Source of the DNA: Bacillota bacterium
GTDB taxonomy: Bacteria; Bacillota; Clostridia; Oscillospirales; Ruminococcaceae
Length of the DNA stretch: 64,000 nucleotides
Assembly: GCA_023415575.1 (NCBI GenBank)
Contig: JAEZKF010000029.1
Coordinates: 1-64,000 of the forward strand
Direction: 5' to 3'
Shown here: positions 19,318-27,120 of the stretch, in pieces
Position numbering within the stretch: the first letter of the stretch is position 1
Layout: each line of letters begins with the position of its first letter
Position numbers and translations under genes: made by a program
The notes under the pieces: model-generated
Database searches by the model: none
Seen by the model: the letters and a program-made list of their open reading frames with translations, nothing else
What the model was told of the DNA's origin: nothing

Positions 19318-19351
19318 AAACGGCCACCCCTGCAAGGGGGCGGCCGTTTTT
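19318..19351. terminator. Shared terminator, DUF4489-like gene and pulA
   Basis: ACGGCCACCCCT and AGGGGGCGGCCGT form a strong stem with a tiny loop, followed by TTTTT on the plus strand. It lies between two convergent genes. Confidence 0.75.
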
Positions 19352-19360
19352 ACGTTAACA

Positions 19361-21577
19361 CTATTCCTTTACAAGCACCATGGCCGACACCGGAGCGACG
19401 GTAACCGTCTCTCCCGTAACGGGATAGAGCGGTGTATTGCCTGCGCGCTCGGCATCCACATACACATAATAGCCCTGAGCGTCATTCTCGGTCTCGGATA
19501 TAAAGCGGCAGTCAAAGGCGGTGGTGGTTGGGTTGATGATGATGACGATGCGCTGGGCTGTGTCCCCTGCCTCGGATGCTGCAATGCGGCAGCACAAGCG
19601 GTTTTCCGGCTGGGTGTATAAGAACCTGATAAACCGCGCGGTATCCTCGGCGGTGGTCATGCGAAGGGCTTTGTGGGCGCGCCGAAACTCGACAAGGCCC
19701 TTGTAGTAGTCAAACACCTCGCGGTAGAGGGATTTGCGCTTCCATTCTATCTGGTTGACCGAATCGGGCGAGTTGTAGCTGTTGTGCTCAAAGCTGCCAT
19801 CCGAGCGCTTCTTCTGGCGCAAAAGCTCCTCCCCCGAATGCAGAAAGGCGATTCCCTGTGCAGTCAGGGTGATAACCGCCGCAAGCTTATTTAGGCGGAT
19901 GAGCATGGCCTCATCAAGGTCAGGGTTTGCAATGGTGAGCTTATCAAACAGCGTATAGTTGTCGTGGGAGGAGTTGTAGGTCACCGTTTGGGTCGGGCGC
20001 TTTGCAAACGGATAGTTGCCGTTTTGGTACATAACGTGAGGGTGAAAGGTTGCCCCTGTTAGCCCTGCCTTTATGAGCTCGGTAAACCCTGCATACACCC
20101 CTGCATCCAATGCCCCGCCTAAATATCCCTTTGCATGCGCGTCAAAGGCATTGCCCTTTATAGCATCCCTGAGGTCATCGTTAAACAGGGCGATGCGGTC
20201 ATCGAGCTTCTCGGCGTTGTACTTAGTCGCCGCGTTGTCATAGGGCAGGGCGCTGGGTCCCCCCTGCCAGCCCTCACCGTAGACGATGATGCGGCAGTCG
20301 ATTTCATCAAGCTTATGGCGGATATAGTTCATGGTGGTGATGTCGTGCACGCCCATTAAATCAAAGCGGAAGCCGTCTATGTGGTACTCGTTCACCCAGT
20401 AAAGCAGGGAGTCGGTCATAAGGCGGCGCACCATCCCGCGTTCGCTTGCAAGCTCGTTGCCGCAGCCCGATCCGTTGGACAGGCAGCCGGCACTTTTGCG
20501 GTAGTAGTAGTCGGGCATTACAAGGTTAAGGGGGGAGTTATCCACCGAATAGGTGTGGTTATATACAACGTCAAGCACCACACCGATGCCGTTTTGGTGC
20601 AGGGCCTGAACAAGGGTTTTGAGCTCCTTGATGCGCAAAGGGCCGTTGCCCGGCTGGGTGCAGTACGAGCCATCGGGCATAAAGTAGCTAAAGGGGTCAT
20701 ACCCCCAGTTATACCCGCCATCGTCCGTCCTTGTCTCATCCACGGTTGCGTAGTCCATAACCGGCATGAGGTGAACATGGGTAATGCCCAGCTCCACAAG
20801 ATGCGCTAGGCCCGTCTTTTGCCCATCACTACTCTTTGTGTTAGGCTCGGCAAAGCCCAAAAACTTACCCTTATGGAGAACACCCGAATCGGGCGAGATG
20901 GTGAAGTCGCGCACGTGGGTTTCATACAGGATTGCATCGGTCGGGCACTGGGGCAGAACGTGACTATCCTTTTCCCAGCCGAAGGGGTTCGTTTTTTTCA
21001 AATCCACCACAACGCCCATCTGTGCGTTTTCGGTTGCAGCACGGGCATAGGGGTCGATGCACCGGTTCACCCTACCCTGCACCGTTACCTCGTAGATATA
21101 GAGCGTGTTGTGAAGGTTACCCGAAACGCTTGAGGAAAAGACGCCCTTTGCTCCGCGCACAAGTTCAATCGTTTTGTAAGGCTCTGCGTCGGGGCGGTGG
21201 TAAAGCTTTAGTAACACCCTGCTTGCGGCAGGTGCCCAGAGCCGAAATACGGTTTCTTTATCTGTGACAATGGCCCCCAGCGTGCCGCCGTAAAAGTATT
21301 TTGCCTCAAAGGCCTGGGTGTCATAGAGATGATAATCAATCTGTGCTGTTACACAGTCATCAGACAAGCAGACCACAATATCCTCGCCCAGTTCGAGCTC
21401 CCGCTGCAAAAAGACATCAAACCCCATGCCGCTGCCGTGCATGGCAACACCTGCGACCGGCTCAGGGATGCCGTTTCTGGTCACGCGGATACTTGGCATC
21501 AGCTCACCGCCGACCGGAGTATCGGTGGTGACTGTAAGCCTGTTAAGCTCTGAAATGAGCGCTGAAATCATCTTCAT
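19361..21577 (-). CDS. pulA: Type I pullulanase
   Basis: 738 residues, GH13. Hydrolyses alpha-1,6 branches of pullulan, starch or glycogen. It has an N-terminal beta-sandwich region (FRLWAPAASRVLLKLY, CBM48-like), the pullulanase signature YNWGYDP, VVLDVVYNHTY, the nucleophile segment DGFRFDLMGVHD, the acid segment IVYGEGWQGG and SSHDNYTLFD. No signal peptide, so it probably acts inside the cell on glycogen or imported maltodextrins. The start at 21575-21577 (MKMISAL) is behind AAAGG; an upstream extension has no site. It is 170 bases after hppA on the same strand. Confidence 0.95.
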   Translation of the reverse strand: MKMISALISELNRLTVTTDTPVGGELMPSIRVTRNGIPEPVAGVAMHGSGMGFDVFLQRELELGEDIVVCLSDDCVTAQIDYHLYDTQAFEAKYFYGGTLGAIVTDKETVFRLWAPAASRVLLKLYHRPDAEPYKTIELVRGAKGVFSSSVSGNLHNTLYIYEVTVQGRVNRCIDPYARAATENAQMGVVVDLKKTNPFGWEKDSHVLPQCPTDAILYETHVRDFTISPDSGVLHKGKFLGFAEPNTKSSDGQKTGLAHLVELGITHVHLMPVMDYATVDETRTDDGGYNWGYDPFSYFMPDGSYCTQPGNGPLRIKELKTLVQALHQNGIGVVLDVVYNHTYSVDNSPLNLVMPDYYYRKSAGCLSNGSGCGNELASERGMVRRLMTDSLLYWVNEYHIDGFRFDLMGVHDITTMNYIRHKLDEIDCRIIVYGEGWQGGPSALPYDNAATKYNAEKLDDRIALFNDDLRDAIKGNAFDAHAKGYLGGALDAGVYAGFTELIKAGLTGATFHPHVMYQNGNYPFAKRPTQTVTYNSSHDNYTLFDKLTIANPDLDEAMLIRLNKLAAVITLTAQGIAFLHSGEELLRQKKRSDGSFEHNSYNSPDSVNQIEWKRKSLYREVFDYYKGLVEFRRAHKALRMTTAEDTARFIRFLYTQPENRLCCRIAASEAGDTAQRIVIIINPTTTAFDCRFISETENDAQGYYVYVDAERAGNTPLYPVTGETVTVAPVSAMVLVKE

Positions 21578-21747
21578 CTTGCATCCAGCCTTTCGGGTAT
21601 AATGCAAATTGTTGGGCAAAAAAGCGTTTCCCTGCCAACATACGAATTTAGCCGCAGTCGACAGGGTAGCGCTTATCTCATTCTATTTATATGGTTTCCT
21701 TGACTAGACGGTTTAACACGCTGCAAGCCGCCCAAGAAGTTCAAAAA

Positions 21748-23823
21748 TTAGTGGAACAGCGAGAATGCGAGGAAGAGACCGGACATCAGAGAAGAAATCA
21801 GCGACACAACCGTAATCTGGGTGTTGATGGACGGACCGGCAGTATCCTTGAAGGGGTCGCCGACGGTGTCGCCTACAACTGCAGACTTGTGGGCCTCGGA
21901 GCCCTTACCGCCGTTGTTACCAGCCTCGATGTACTTCTTCGCATTGTCCCAAAGACCACCCGAGTTGGACATAAACAAAGCGAGCAGCAGGCCGCTGACG
22001 ATGTTACCGGTCAGATAACCGCCGATAGCCTCAACGCCGCCGATAAAACCAACCAGAATGGTGATGACAATGGTTGCAAGGCCAGCGGGAATCAGTTCCT
22101 TGATTGCGCCGGTTGTTGCAATCTCGATGCACTTATCGTACTCGGGAGTAACGCCCTCTTTGCCTTCCTTCAGGCCGATAATCTCCTTGAACTGACGATG
22201 AATCTCGGCCACCATGCGCTGTGCATTGCGGTCAACGCCCAGCATCAGCAGGGCGGAGAAGATTGCGGGAATCGCAGTTCCAACCAGCAGGCCGAAGAAC
22301 ACGGTGGGGTTGGTGATATCAAAGCCGCTGATGCCCGACATGCCGAGTTCCGCAGCAGTGGTGTTAACCTCACTGATAAACGCGCCGAGCAGAGCGATAA
22401 CGGTAAGACCGGCAGCGCCGATAGCAAAGCCCTTGGTAACAGCCTTAACGGTGTTGCCTGCGCTGTCGAGAGAGTCGGTGATTTCAAGAGCCTCGTCGCC
22501 GAGGTTGCCCATCTCAACCAGACCGCGTGCGTTGTCTACGATGGGGCCATATGCATCGTTGGAGATAATCATGCCAACGATAGACAGCATGCCGACCGCC
22601 GCCATTGAGATACCGAACATCGGGTATCCTTCGCCGAGCGGTTCGCACAGCTTGTAGGAAACCAAAGCGGAAACTGCGATACCAACCATAGCGGGTAAAA
22701 CGCTCAAAAGACCATAGGAAATACCGGAGAGGATTGTGAACGCAGGGCCGCTCTCCGCAGCCTTAGCCACAAGGTGAACCGGCTTCTTATTGTCGTTTGT
22801 AAAGTAGTCGCTTGCAAGACCGATGATAACGCCTACGAAAAGGCCAACCGCGCTGCAAGCCCAGATGCGCCACTCAAAATCAAACGCCCATGTGGCGAGT
22901 GCTGTGAGTACAGCGTAAATCGCAGTGGTTACATAGGTGCTGGAGTTCAGCGCCTTGGTGGGATCGTCGCTCTTGCCCATTCTGGCAGTGGCAACACCGA
23001 TGATGGATGCGAGCAATCCGATTGCGGCATAGCAGAACACCATGCTGACATTTGCACCGCCTAAAGCGAAAGCCATAACAATGGCTGCTGCCATAGAGGC
23101 TACGTTGGAGTCAAACAGATCTGCGCCCATACCGGCAACATCGCCTACGTTATCGCCTACGTTATCGGCAATAACAGCGGGGTTGCGGGGGTCGTCCTCA
23201 GGGATGCCGAGCTCGACCTTACCTACGAGGTCGGCACTGATGTCAGCGGTCTTTGTGAAGATACCGCCGCCAGCCTTGGCAAACAGAGCAAGGGAGCTTG
23301 CACCAAAGCTAAAACCGAGCAGAGTGGAGGTGTCATCCGTCAGAAGCATTACAAGGCAAACGCCTAAGAGGCTGCTGCCTACAACCGCCATGCCCATAAC
23401 CGCGCCGCCGCGGAAACCAGCCATAAACGACTTCTTTATTCCCTTTGTAGCCGCCTCAGCGGTCTTTACGTTTGCAATGGTTGCGATGCTGATGCCGATT
23501 TTACCTGCAATCGCAGAGAATATGGTACCAAAGATGTAGGCGAGTGCCATGCTGATGTTTTTCATGGGACTGCCCTTCCAGATAGGAGCGGGAAGGAATA
23601 ACAGAATTAGCCCTGCGGCAACTGCGCAGAAAATCGCCAATGTCTTATATTCCTTTGCAAGGAATGTGTTTGCGCCGTTTCTGATGAGCAGGCCTACCTC
23701 GCGCATACGCTCATTGGAGGACGGTTGTGTTTTGACCCAGCGGTACATCCATAAGGCTGTTGCAAAGGCCAAAACGGAAATAACGATTGCTGCGATGATA
23801 AAAAACACTTCGTTAGTGCCCAA
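21748..23823 (-). CDS. hppA: Membrane proton-pumping pyrophosphatase, K+-independent type
   Basis: 691 residues, about 16 membrane segments. Couples pyrophosphate hydrolysis to ion export. The core site TADISADLVGKVE, DDPRNPAVIADNVGDNVGDVAGMGADLFDS is intact. In the segment that separates the subfamilies it reads GNTVKAVTKG: Lys where K+-dependent enzymes have Ala, and Thr three residues on. Established work on this family ties that Lys/Thr pair to K+-independent, H+-pumping enzymes. The start is a TTG at 23821-23823 with no strong ribosome site. Pyrophosphate from biosynthesis or glycogen synthesis could feed it; pulA lies just downstream. Confidence 0.95.
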   Translation of the reverse strand: MGTNEVFFIIAAIVISVLAFATALWMYRWVKTQPSSNERMREVGLLIRNGANTFLAKEYKTLAIFCAVAAGLILLFLPAPIWKGSPMKNISMALAYIFGTIFSAIAGKIGISIATIANVKTAEAATKGIKKSFMAGFRGGAVMGMAVVGSSLLGVCLVMLLTDDTSTLLGFSFGASSLALFAKAGGGIFTKTADISADLVGKVELGIPEDDPRNPAVIADNVGDNVGDVAGMGADLFDSNVASMAAAIVMAFALGGANVSMVFCYAAIGLLASIIGVATARMGKSDDPTKALNSSTYVTTAIYAVLTALATWAFDFEWRIWACSAVGLFVGVIIGLASDYFTNDNKKPVHLVAKAAESGPAFTILSGISYGLLSVLPAMVGIAVSALVSYKLCEPLGEGYPMFGISMAAVGMLSIVGMIISNDAYGPIVDNARGLVEMGNLGDEALEITDSLDSAGNTVKAVTKGFAIGAAGLTVIALLGAFISEVNTTAAELGMSGISGFDITNPTVFFGLLVGTAIPAIFSALLMLGVDRNAQRMVAEIHRQFKEIIGLKEGKEGVTPEYDKCIEIATTGAIKELIPAGLATIVITILVGFIGGVEAIGGYLTGNIVSGLLLALFMSNSGGLWDNAKKYIEAGNNGGKGSEAHKSAVVGDTVGDPFKDTAGPSINTQITVVSLISSLMSGLFLAFSLFH

Positions 23824-23948
23824 GGAAAACTCAACTCTTTTCCGGTTTAAATATAAAAAGCGCTTTTTCGCTTATTTTATCACTAACCCAATTTTAATGC
23901 AACAGCGAATTTGGATAAATCAATAAAAAGTTTTCACAATCTCAACGA

Positions 23949-23964
23949 ATACATGTGCATGTAT
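23949..23964. promoter_or_regulatory. Palindrome, possible operator upstream of hppA
   Basis: ATACATG-TG-CATGTAT, perfect 7-base arms, 126 bases before the hppA start. No regulator can be assigned. Confidence 0.35.
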
Positions 23965-24063
23965 CTAATTATTTATACGTATTTATCCAGTTTTAATATG
24001 TTAAATCCTTAAATACTCCCATTTACTGATAACGGCAATGTCTCTTTCTTCCCTACATTTTGC

Positions 24064-24092
24064 TTGACACCAAAGATTAGAATGTCTATGAT
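24064..24092 (+). promoter_or_regulatory. Promoter of the YdbC-like gene
   Basis: TTGACA at 24064-24069, a 17-base spacer and TATGAT at 24087-24092. Confidence 0.75.
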
Positions 24093-24165
24093 TAAGCTGA
24101 TACAGGCGGTGGGTTTATTGGGTCTTCAGTCTGTTGCAATTCTTTGTAGATGAGGTAATAAATCG

Positions 24166-24390
24166 ATGGCTGAAATAAAGTATGAAATCACAAAGGAACT
24201 CGGTGTTCTCGGCGAGAGCCCGCGCGGGTGGACAAAGGAACTGAACCTGATAAGCTGGAACGACCGCGAGCCGAAATTTGACCTGCGGGAATGGGCACCT
24301 GACCATGAGAAGATGGCAAAGGGCATTACACTTTCTTATGAAGAGGCGGCGCAATTAAAGCGCATTTTAAACGAGATAGACGACCTGTAA
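24166..24390 (+). CDS. YdbC-family (PC4-like) protein
   Basis: 74 residues: acidic and aromatic strands (KFDLREWAPDHEKMAKGITLSYEEA) ending in a helix, the arrangement of the short YdbC proteins related to the PC4 single-stranded-DNA-binding fold. The role is probably in DNA or transcription, not proven. ATG preceded by GATGAGGT. A tiny membrane-protein gene follows after 24 bases and a strong terminator closes the pair. Confidence 0.75.
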   Translation: MAEIKYEITKELGVLGESPRGWTKELNLISWNDREPKFDLREWAPDHEKMAKGITLSYEEAAQLKRILNEIDDL

Positions 24391-24414
24391 GGCGACTGGG
24401 TAAAGGAGTACGGC

Positions 24415-24588
24415 GTGAATTACGGTATCTTTAAAAACGGACAGTTTTTACCTAAGCAGGAAAGGGAGCGCCCTGCCCCGCCTTTATCCGCTGGCAAGAA
24501 CAAGCGGCCAAGAAGGCTCGGTTGTGTGACATTATTGCTCCCCCTTCTTGTTCTTGTGCTGTACCTGATTATCAGGAGCAAGGCGTAA
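24415..24588 (+). CDS. 57-residue single-span membrane protein
   Basis: Starts with GTG at 24415, 6 bases after a perfect AAAGGAG (24402-24408), and stops at 24586-24588. The N-terminus MNYGIFKNGQ is followed by a basic stretch (GKNKRPRRLG) and one hydrophobic helix (about residues 37-53), ending RSKA. Topology is probably N-in with a C-terminal anchor. Strong ribosome site, position 24 bases after the YdbC gene and immediately before a terminator support a real gene. Function unknown. Confidence 0.65.
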   Translation: MNYGIFKNGQFLPKQERERPAPPLSAGKNKRPRRLGCVTLLLPLLVLVLYLIIRSKA

Positions 24589-24613
24589 ACATACCGTACT
24601 TAATACTACATTT

Positions 24614-24643
24614 AGCAGAAGGCTTTTGCCTTCTGCTTTTTTG
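24614..24643 (+). terminator. Terminator of the YdbC / small membrane protein pair
   Basis: AGCAGAAGGC-TTTT-GCCTTCTGCT followed by TTTTTG: a textbook terminator. Confidence 0.92.
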
Positions 24644-24785
24644 TTAGACATCATTTGCTTGGTTATGTCCCAATCTTCATGTATGGAATCGGTTATGCTG
24701 GAAAAATGTCATATTTAAACGGGAATTTGGTTAAAGTCTGAAGGAATCACCGAATTCCCATTGTTATTTTTGACTAAATCAACCC

Positions 24786-24815
24786 CTTACATTTTTGTTG
24801 AAAATATGTTATAAT
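24786..24815 (+). promoter_or_regulatory. Candidate promoter of the carD operon
   Basis: CTTACA, an 18-base spacer and a perfect TATAAT at 24810-24815. The -35 is imperfect. Confidence 0.5.
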
Positions 24816-24826
24816 AAACAAGCAAC

Positions 24827-24881
24827 GTGTAGTTTGTCTATGACACAACGTAAGTCAAGTTGTCAGCAAACTGCACTTTTT
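24827..24881 (+). other. Terminator-like hairpin in the carD leader (attenuator or small RNA)
   Basis: GTGTAGTTTG (24827-24836) pairs fully with CAAACTGCAC (24867-24876), one pair being G-U, and TTTTT follows at once. An inner stem GAC..AAC / GTTGTC sits in the loop. It begins only a few bases after the expected transcription start. Confidence 0.5.
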
Positions 24882-25049
24882 CGTTTATTCGGGGATTTGC
24901 ATGCAAGGGGTTGTGGAATTCCCCTGCTGCACATCAAAGCAAAAGAGGTGCAATCAGTCCACAGCCGGGGCATTTACCCCGCTCATTTTTCTTAGAACGA
25001 CTGAGGATTAGACTAATCATGACAGTAAAACGATTGGAGGTAGGAAACG

Positions 25050-25556
25050 ATGTTTTGTGTAAACGATACTGTTATGTACGGCAATTCCGGCGTGTGTACC
25101 ATTGTGGACATCCGGCCGGAGAAGTTCGGTAAGGAAGAGATTATGTACTACATCCTAAAGCCTGTTTATCAGGACAAATCGACCATTTACTGTCCGGTAA
25201 ACAGCAATAAGCTAAAGATTAGAAAGCTGCTTACCAAACAAGAAGCATATGACCTGATTCGGATTATGCCCAACACCGAAGCGGAATGGGTTGAAAACGA
25301 CCACCAGAGAAAGGAACGGTTTACCAAAATCCTAAAGGACGGAGACCAGCAAGACCTGGTGAAGCTCATTAAGACGCTTTATTTCATGCGCGAGGAAAAG
25401 GCAAAGGAAGGCAAGAAGCCCCATGCTGTGGATGAGCGCATTATGAAGGAGGCCGAAGGCCTCTTGTACGAGGAGCTTGCCTATGTGCTGCACATTAAGC
25501 CTAATGAAGTCGTCCCTTTTATCGTAGGGGGGCTGGAGTCAGAAGCGAGGCTTTGA
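25050..25556 (+). CDS. carD: CarD-family transcriptional regulator
   Basis: 168 residues. Residues 1-58 form the Tudor-like RNA-polymerase-interacting domain (VNDTVMYGNSGVCTIVDI, YYILKPVYQDKSTIYCPV), residues 61-165 the helical DNA-contacting domain. CarD/CdnL proteins bind the RNA polymerase beta subunit and stabilise open promoter complexes. ATG at 25050 with GGAGG 9 bases upstream. The next gene starts two bases past its stop codon and repeats only the helical domain. Confidence 0.92.
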   Translation: MFCVNDTVMYGNSGVCTIVDIRPEKFGKEEIMYYILKPVYQDKSTIYCPVNSNKLKIRKLLTKQEAYDLIRIMPNTEAEWVENDHQRKERFTKILKDGDQQDLVKLIKTLYFMREEKAKEGKKPHAVDERIMKEAEGLLYEELAYVLHIKPNEVVPFIVGGLESEARL

Positions 25557-25558
25557 CG

Positions 25559-25882
25559 ATGTTAAGCCGCGATGAGGCACTGGAGCTCATAGAGCGCATG
25601 CCGTATATTCGCACCCTTCAGGCCCCAAACGACACGATGCTCGAGGAAATGTTCTCTCAGTTCTTATTTGAGAGCGACCCCATAAAATGGGTAAGCGTGA
25701 TAAAGACCTGCTATATAAGGCAAAAAGCACTGTATCAAGGCGCGAGACCCCTGACCAAGCGGCTGGATGAGCTTGGTACAATAGTTACATCACTTTTGCA
25801 TGTGACGCTCGCTGATGCGCTGAGTATTCCTACCGATAAAGTGGACAGCTTTATTGCTGCGCATCTTGCCAATACAATGTAA
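25559..25882 (+). CDS. Stand-alone CarD C-terminal-domain paralogue
   Basis: 107 residues, MLSRDEALELIERMP... It aligns without net gap to residues 61-162 of the preceding CarD; by hand I count 28 identities in about 102 positions, including E-A, L-I, MP, ND, IKT and the last FI..L. The polymerase-binding N-terminal domain is absent. It follows the carD stop codon (25554-25556) by two bases, so translation is probably coupled. It may partner or compete with CarD on DNA. An in-frame TTG at 25553 overlaps carD and is less likely as start. A terminator follows. Confidence 0.8.
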   Translation: MLSRDEALELIERMPYIRTLQAPNDTMLEEMFSQFLFESDPIKWVSVIKTCYIRQKALYQGARPLTKRLDELGTIVTSLLHVTLADALSIPTDKVDSFIAAHLANTM

Positions 25883-25935
25883 TGTAGTATGGTTAGCAGT
25901 TATGACTGAATCCCCTTTTCTTTAAAGGTAATAGT

Positions 25936-25970
25936 AAAACCGGTGTCCGTTCGGACACCGGTTTGCTTTA
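25936..25970. terminator. Shared terminator, carD operon and mltG
   Basis: AAACCGGTGTCCG and CGGACACCGGTTT form a near-perfect palindrome between convergent genes. T-rich sequence follows on the minus strand (TTTTACTATTA). Confidence 0.8.
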
Positions 25971-25972
25971 CA

Positions 25973-26869
25973 TTACTCGGTTGACTGTTCGCGCAGGCGG
26001 GCATTGACCGCTTTTGCTTCCTCCCAGTTTTTCTGATGCTGCTTGTAGGTTTTTGCGTAGTAGTATTTATTTGCATGGTCGGTCAGAAAATAATAGTAGT
26101 CCGACTGCTCGGGAAAGACGCAGGCCTTTATTGCATCAAGGCCCGGGTTGCAGATTGGCCCTACGGGCAGGCCGTAGCAGTCGTAGGTGCTGTATGCATT
26201 AAAGTAGGCTTCATACTCCTCCTCAGAGACAAACGGTTCGATGTTCTGTTTTGCATAAAATATCGTCACATCCGATTGCAGCTTGGGAAAGTCGGGCGAC
26301 GCTAGACGGTTGTGAAATACCGAGGAGATCATCGTCATCTCGGCTGGGTCGAGGGCTTCTGCTTGAATAATGGACGCAAGGGTAACCGTCTCATGCAGCG
26401 TCATCCCCCTGCGCTCTATCTCTGCAAGAAGGTCGTCACTTAGACTTGACTCAAGGTTTTGTAAAAACCGCTCAATTACGCTTACAGGGGCTTCGTCGAA
26501 GGGAAACTCATAGGTATCGGGCAGCAGATAGCCTTCCAGCGGCAGGTAGATGAGTTCATCGTCCGGAATTTGCCCCACGAATGATACATCAAACGACTTT
26601 GTTGCAAGGGCCGATAAAAAGTCATCCGCACTGCACACGCCGTTTTCTTGGAGCTTTTGCGCAATCTCTCGCGCCGTCATCCCATCCAAAAAGGTGATGC
26701 GAACGGTACTTGGTGCGCTTTCCTCCTGCTCCGGCTGAGAAGATGACGAAACCGGCGCCGATGGCCCGACGGGCATATCATTGGCATTCGGCATTGCACA
26801 GGATGCAAAGGTTAAACACATAAGCAGGGCTGACACAAGCATCAAAAGGCGCGCAATGATATTCATCAT
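25973..26869 (-). CDS. mltG: Endolytic transglycosylase MltG-type lipoprotein
   Basis: 298 residues. YceG/MltG domain with ASIIQAE (the Glu matches the catalytic Glu of ASIVEKE), VFHNRL, LQSDVTI, YGLPVGPICNPG and YYYFLTD. MltG cleaves nascent glycan strands next to the elongation machinery. The usual family member has an N-terminal membrane helix; here the N-terminus is a lipoprotein signal with Cys at about residue 24 (LTFASC) and a Ser/Pro/Glu linker. ATG-ATG start behind GAGGAT. Divergent from a DivIVA-like gene. Confidence 0.88.
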   Translation of the reverse strand: MMNIIARLLMLVSALLMCLTFASCAMPNANDMPVGPSAPVSSSSQPEQEESAPSTVRITFLDGMTAREIAQKLQENGVCSADDFLSALATKSFDVSFVGQIPDDELIYLPLEGYLLPDTYEFPFDEAPVSVIERFLQNLESSLSDDLLAEIERRGMTLHETVTLASIIQAEALDPAEMTMISSVFHNRLASPDFPKLQSDVTIFYAKQNIEPFVSEEEYEAYFNAYSTYDCYGLPVGPICNPGLDAIKACVFPEQSDYYYFLTDHANKYYYAKTYKQHQKNWEEAKAVNARLREQSTE

Positions 26870-26922
26870 GGCAATCCTCGTTTTCTTAGAATAAGGTTTG
26901 AAGAAACAACCACACTAAGTTT

Positions 26923-26951
26923 ATTATCCTATCCTGCCCCTGTGATGTCAA
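26923..26951 (-). promoter_or_regulatory. Promoter of mltG
   Basis: Minus strand TTGACA, a 17-base spacer and GATAAT. Confidence 0.7.
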
Positions 26952-26999
26952 CCCTAGGCAAAATCCGAAGAAATCGCTTAAACGGTTACATATTGCTAA

Positions 27000-27027
27000 T
27001 TGTATTTTCTGTAGGTTCTGATATACT
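27000..27027 (+). promoter_or_regulatory. Candidate promoter of the DivIVA-like gene
   Basis: TTGTAT, a 16-base spacer and TATACT. Confidence 0.5.
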
Positions 27028-27120
27028 GTTACTATTAAGTGTTTTTCATGTTTTTACCCGCGTCTGGCGGGAGTGGAATATGCGACAACCAGTTATCGCT
27101 CACATTAAGGGGGCAATATC

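Larger units (their letters stand above)
23824..24165. other. Divergent intergenic region hppA / ydbC-like gene
   Basis: 342 AT-rich bases without a gene. It contains the plus-strand promoter at 24064-24092 and a 16-base palindrome at 23949-23964. No clear hppA promoter could be fixed. Confidence 0.6.
24589..25049. other. Intergenic region and long leader of the carD operon
   Basis: 461 bases. They contain a terminator (24614-24643), a further hairpin GGGAATT.GGT / ACC.AATTCCC (24721-24759) followed by ATTGTTATTTTT, a promoter (24786-24815) and a leader of about 230 bases with several hairpins before carD. No convincing gene. Confidence 0.6.

Noticed and set aside
21691..22608. A 305-codon plus-strand open frame
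   Set aside because: Antisense to hppA, which is clearly coding; Gln/Asn-rich reading of the complementary strand.
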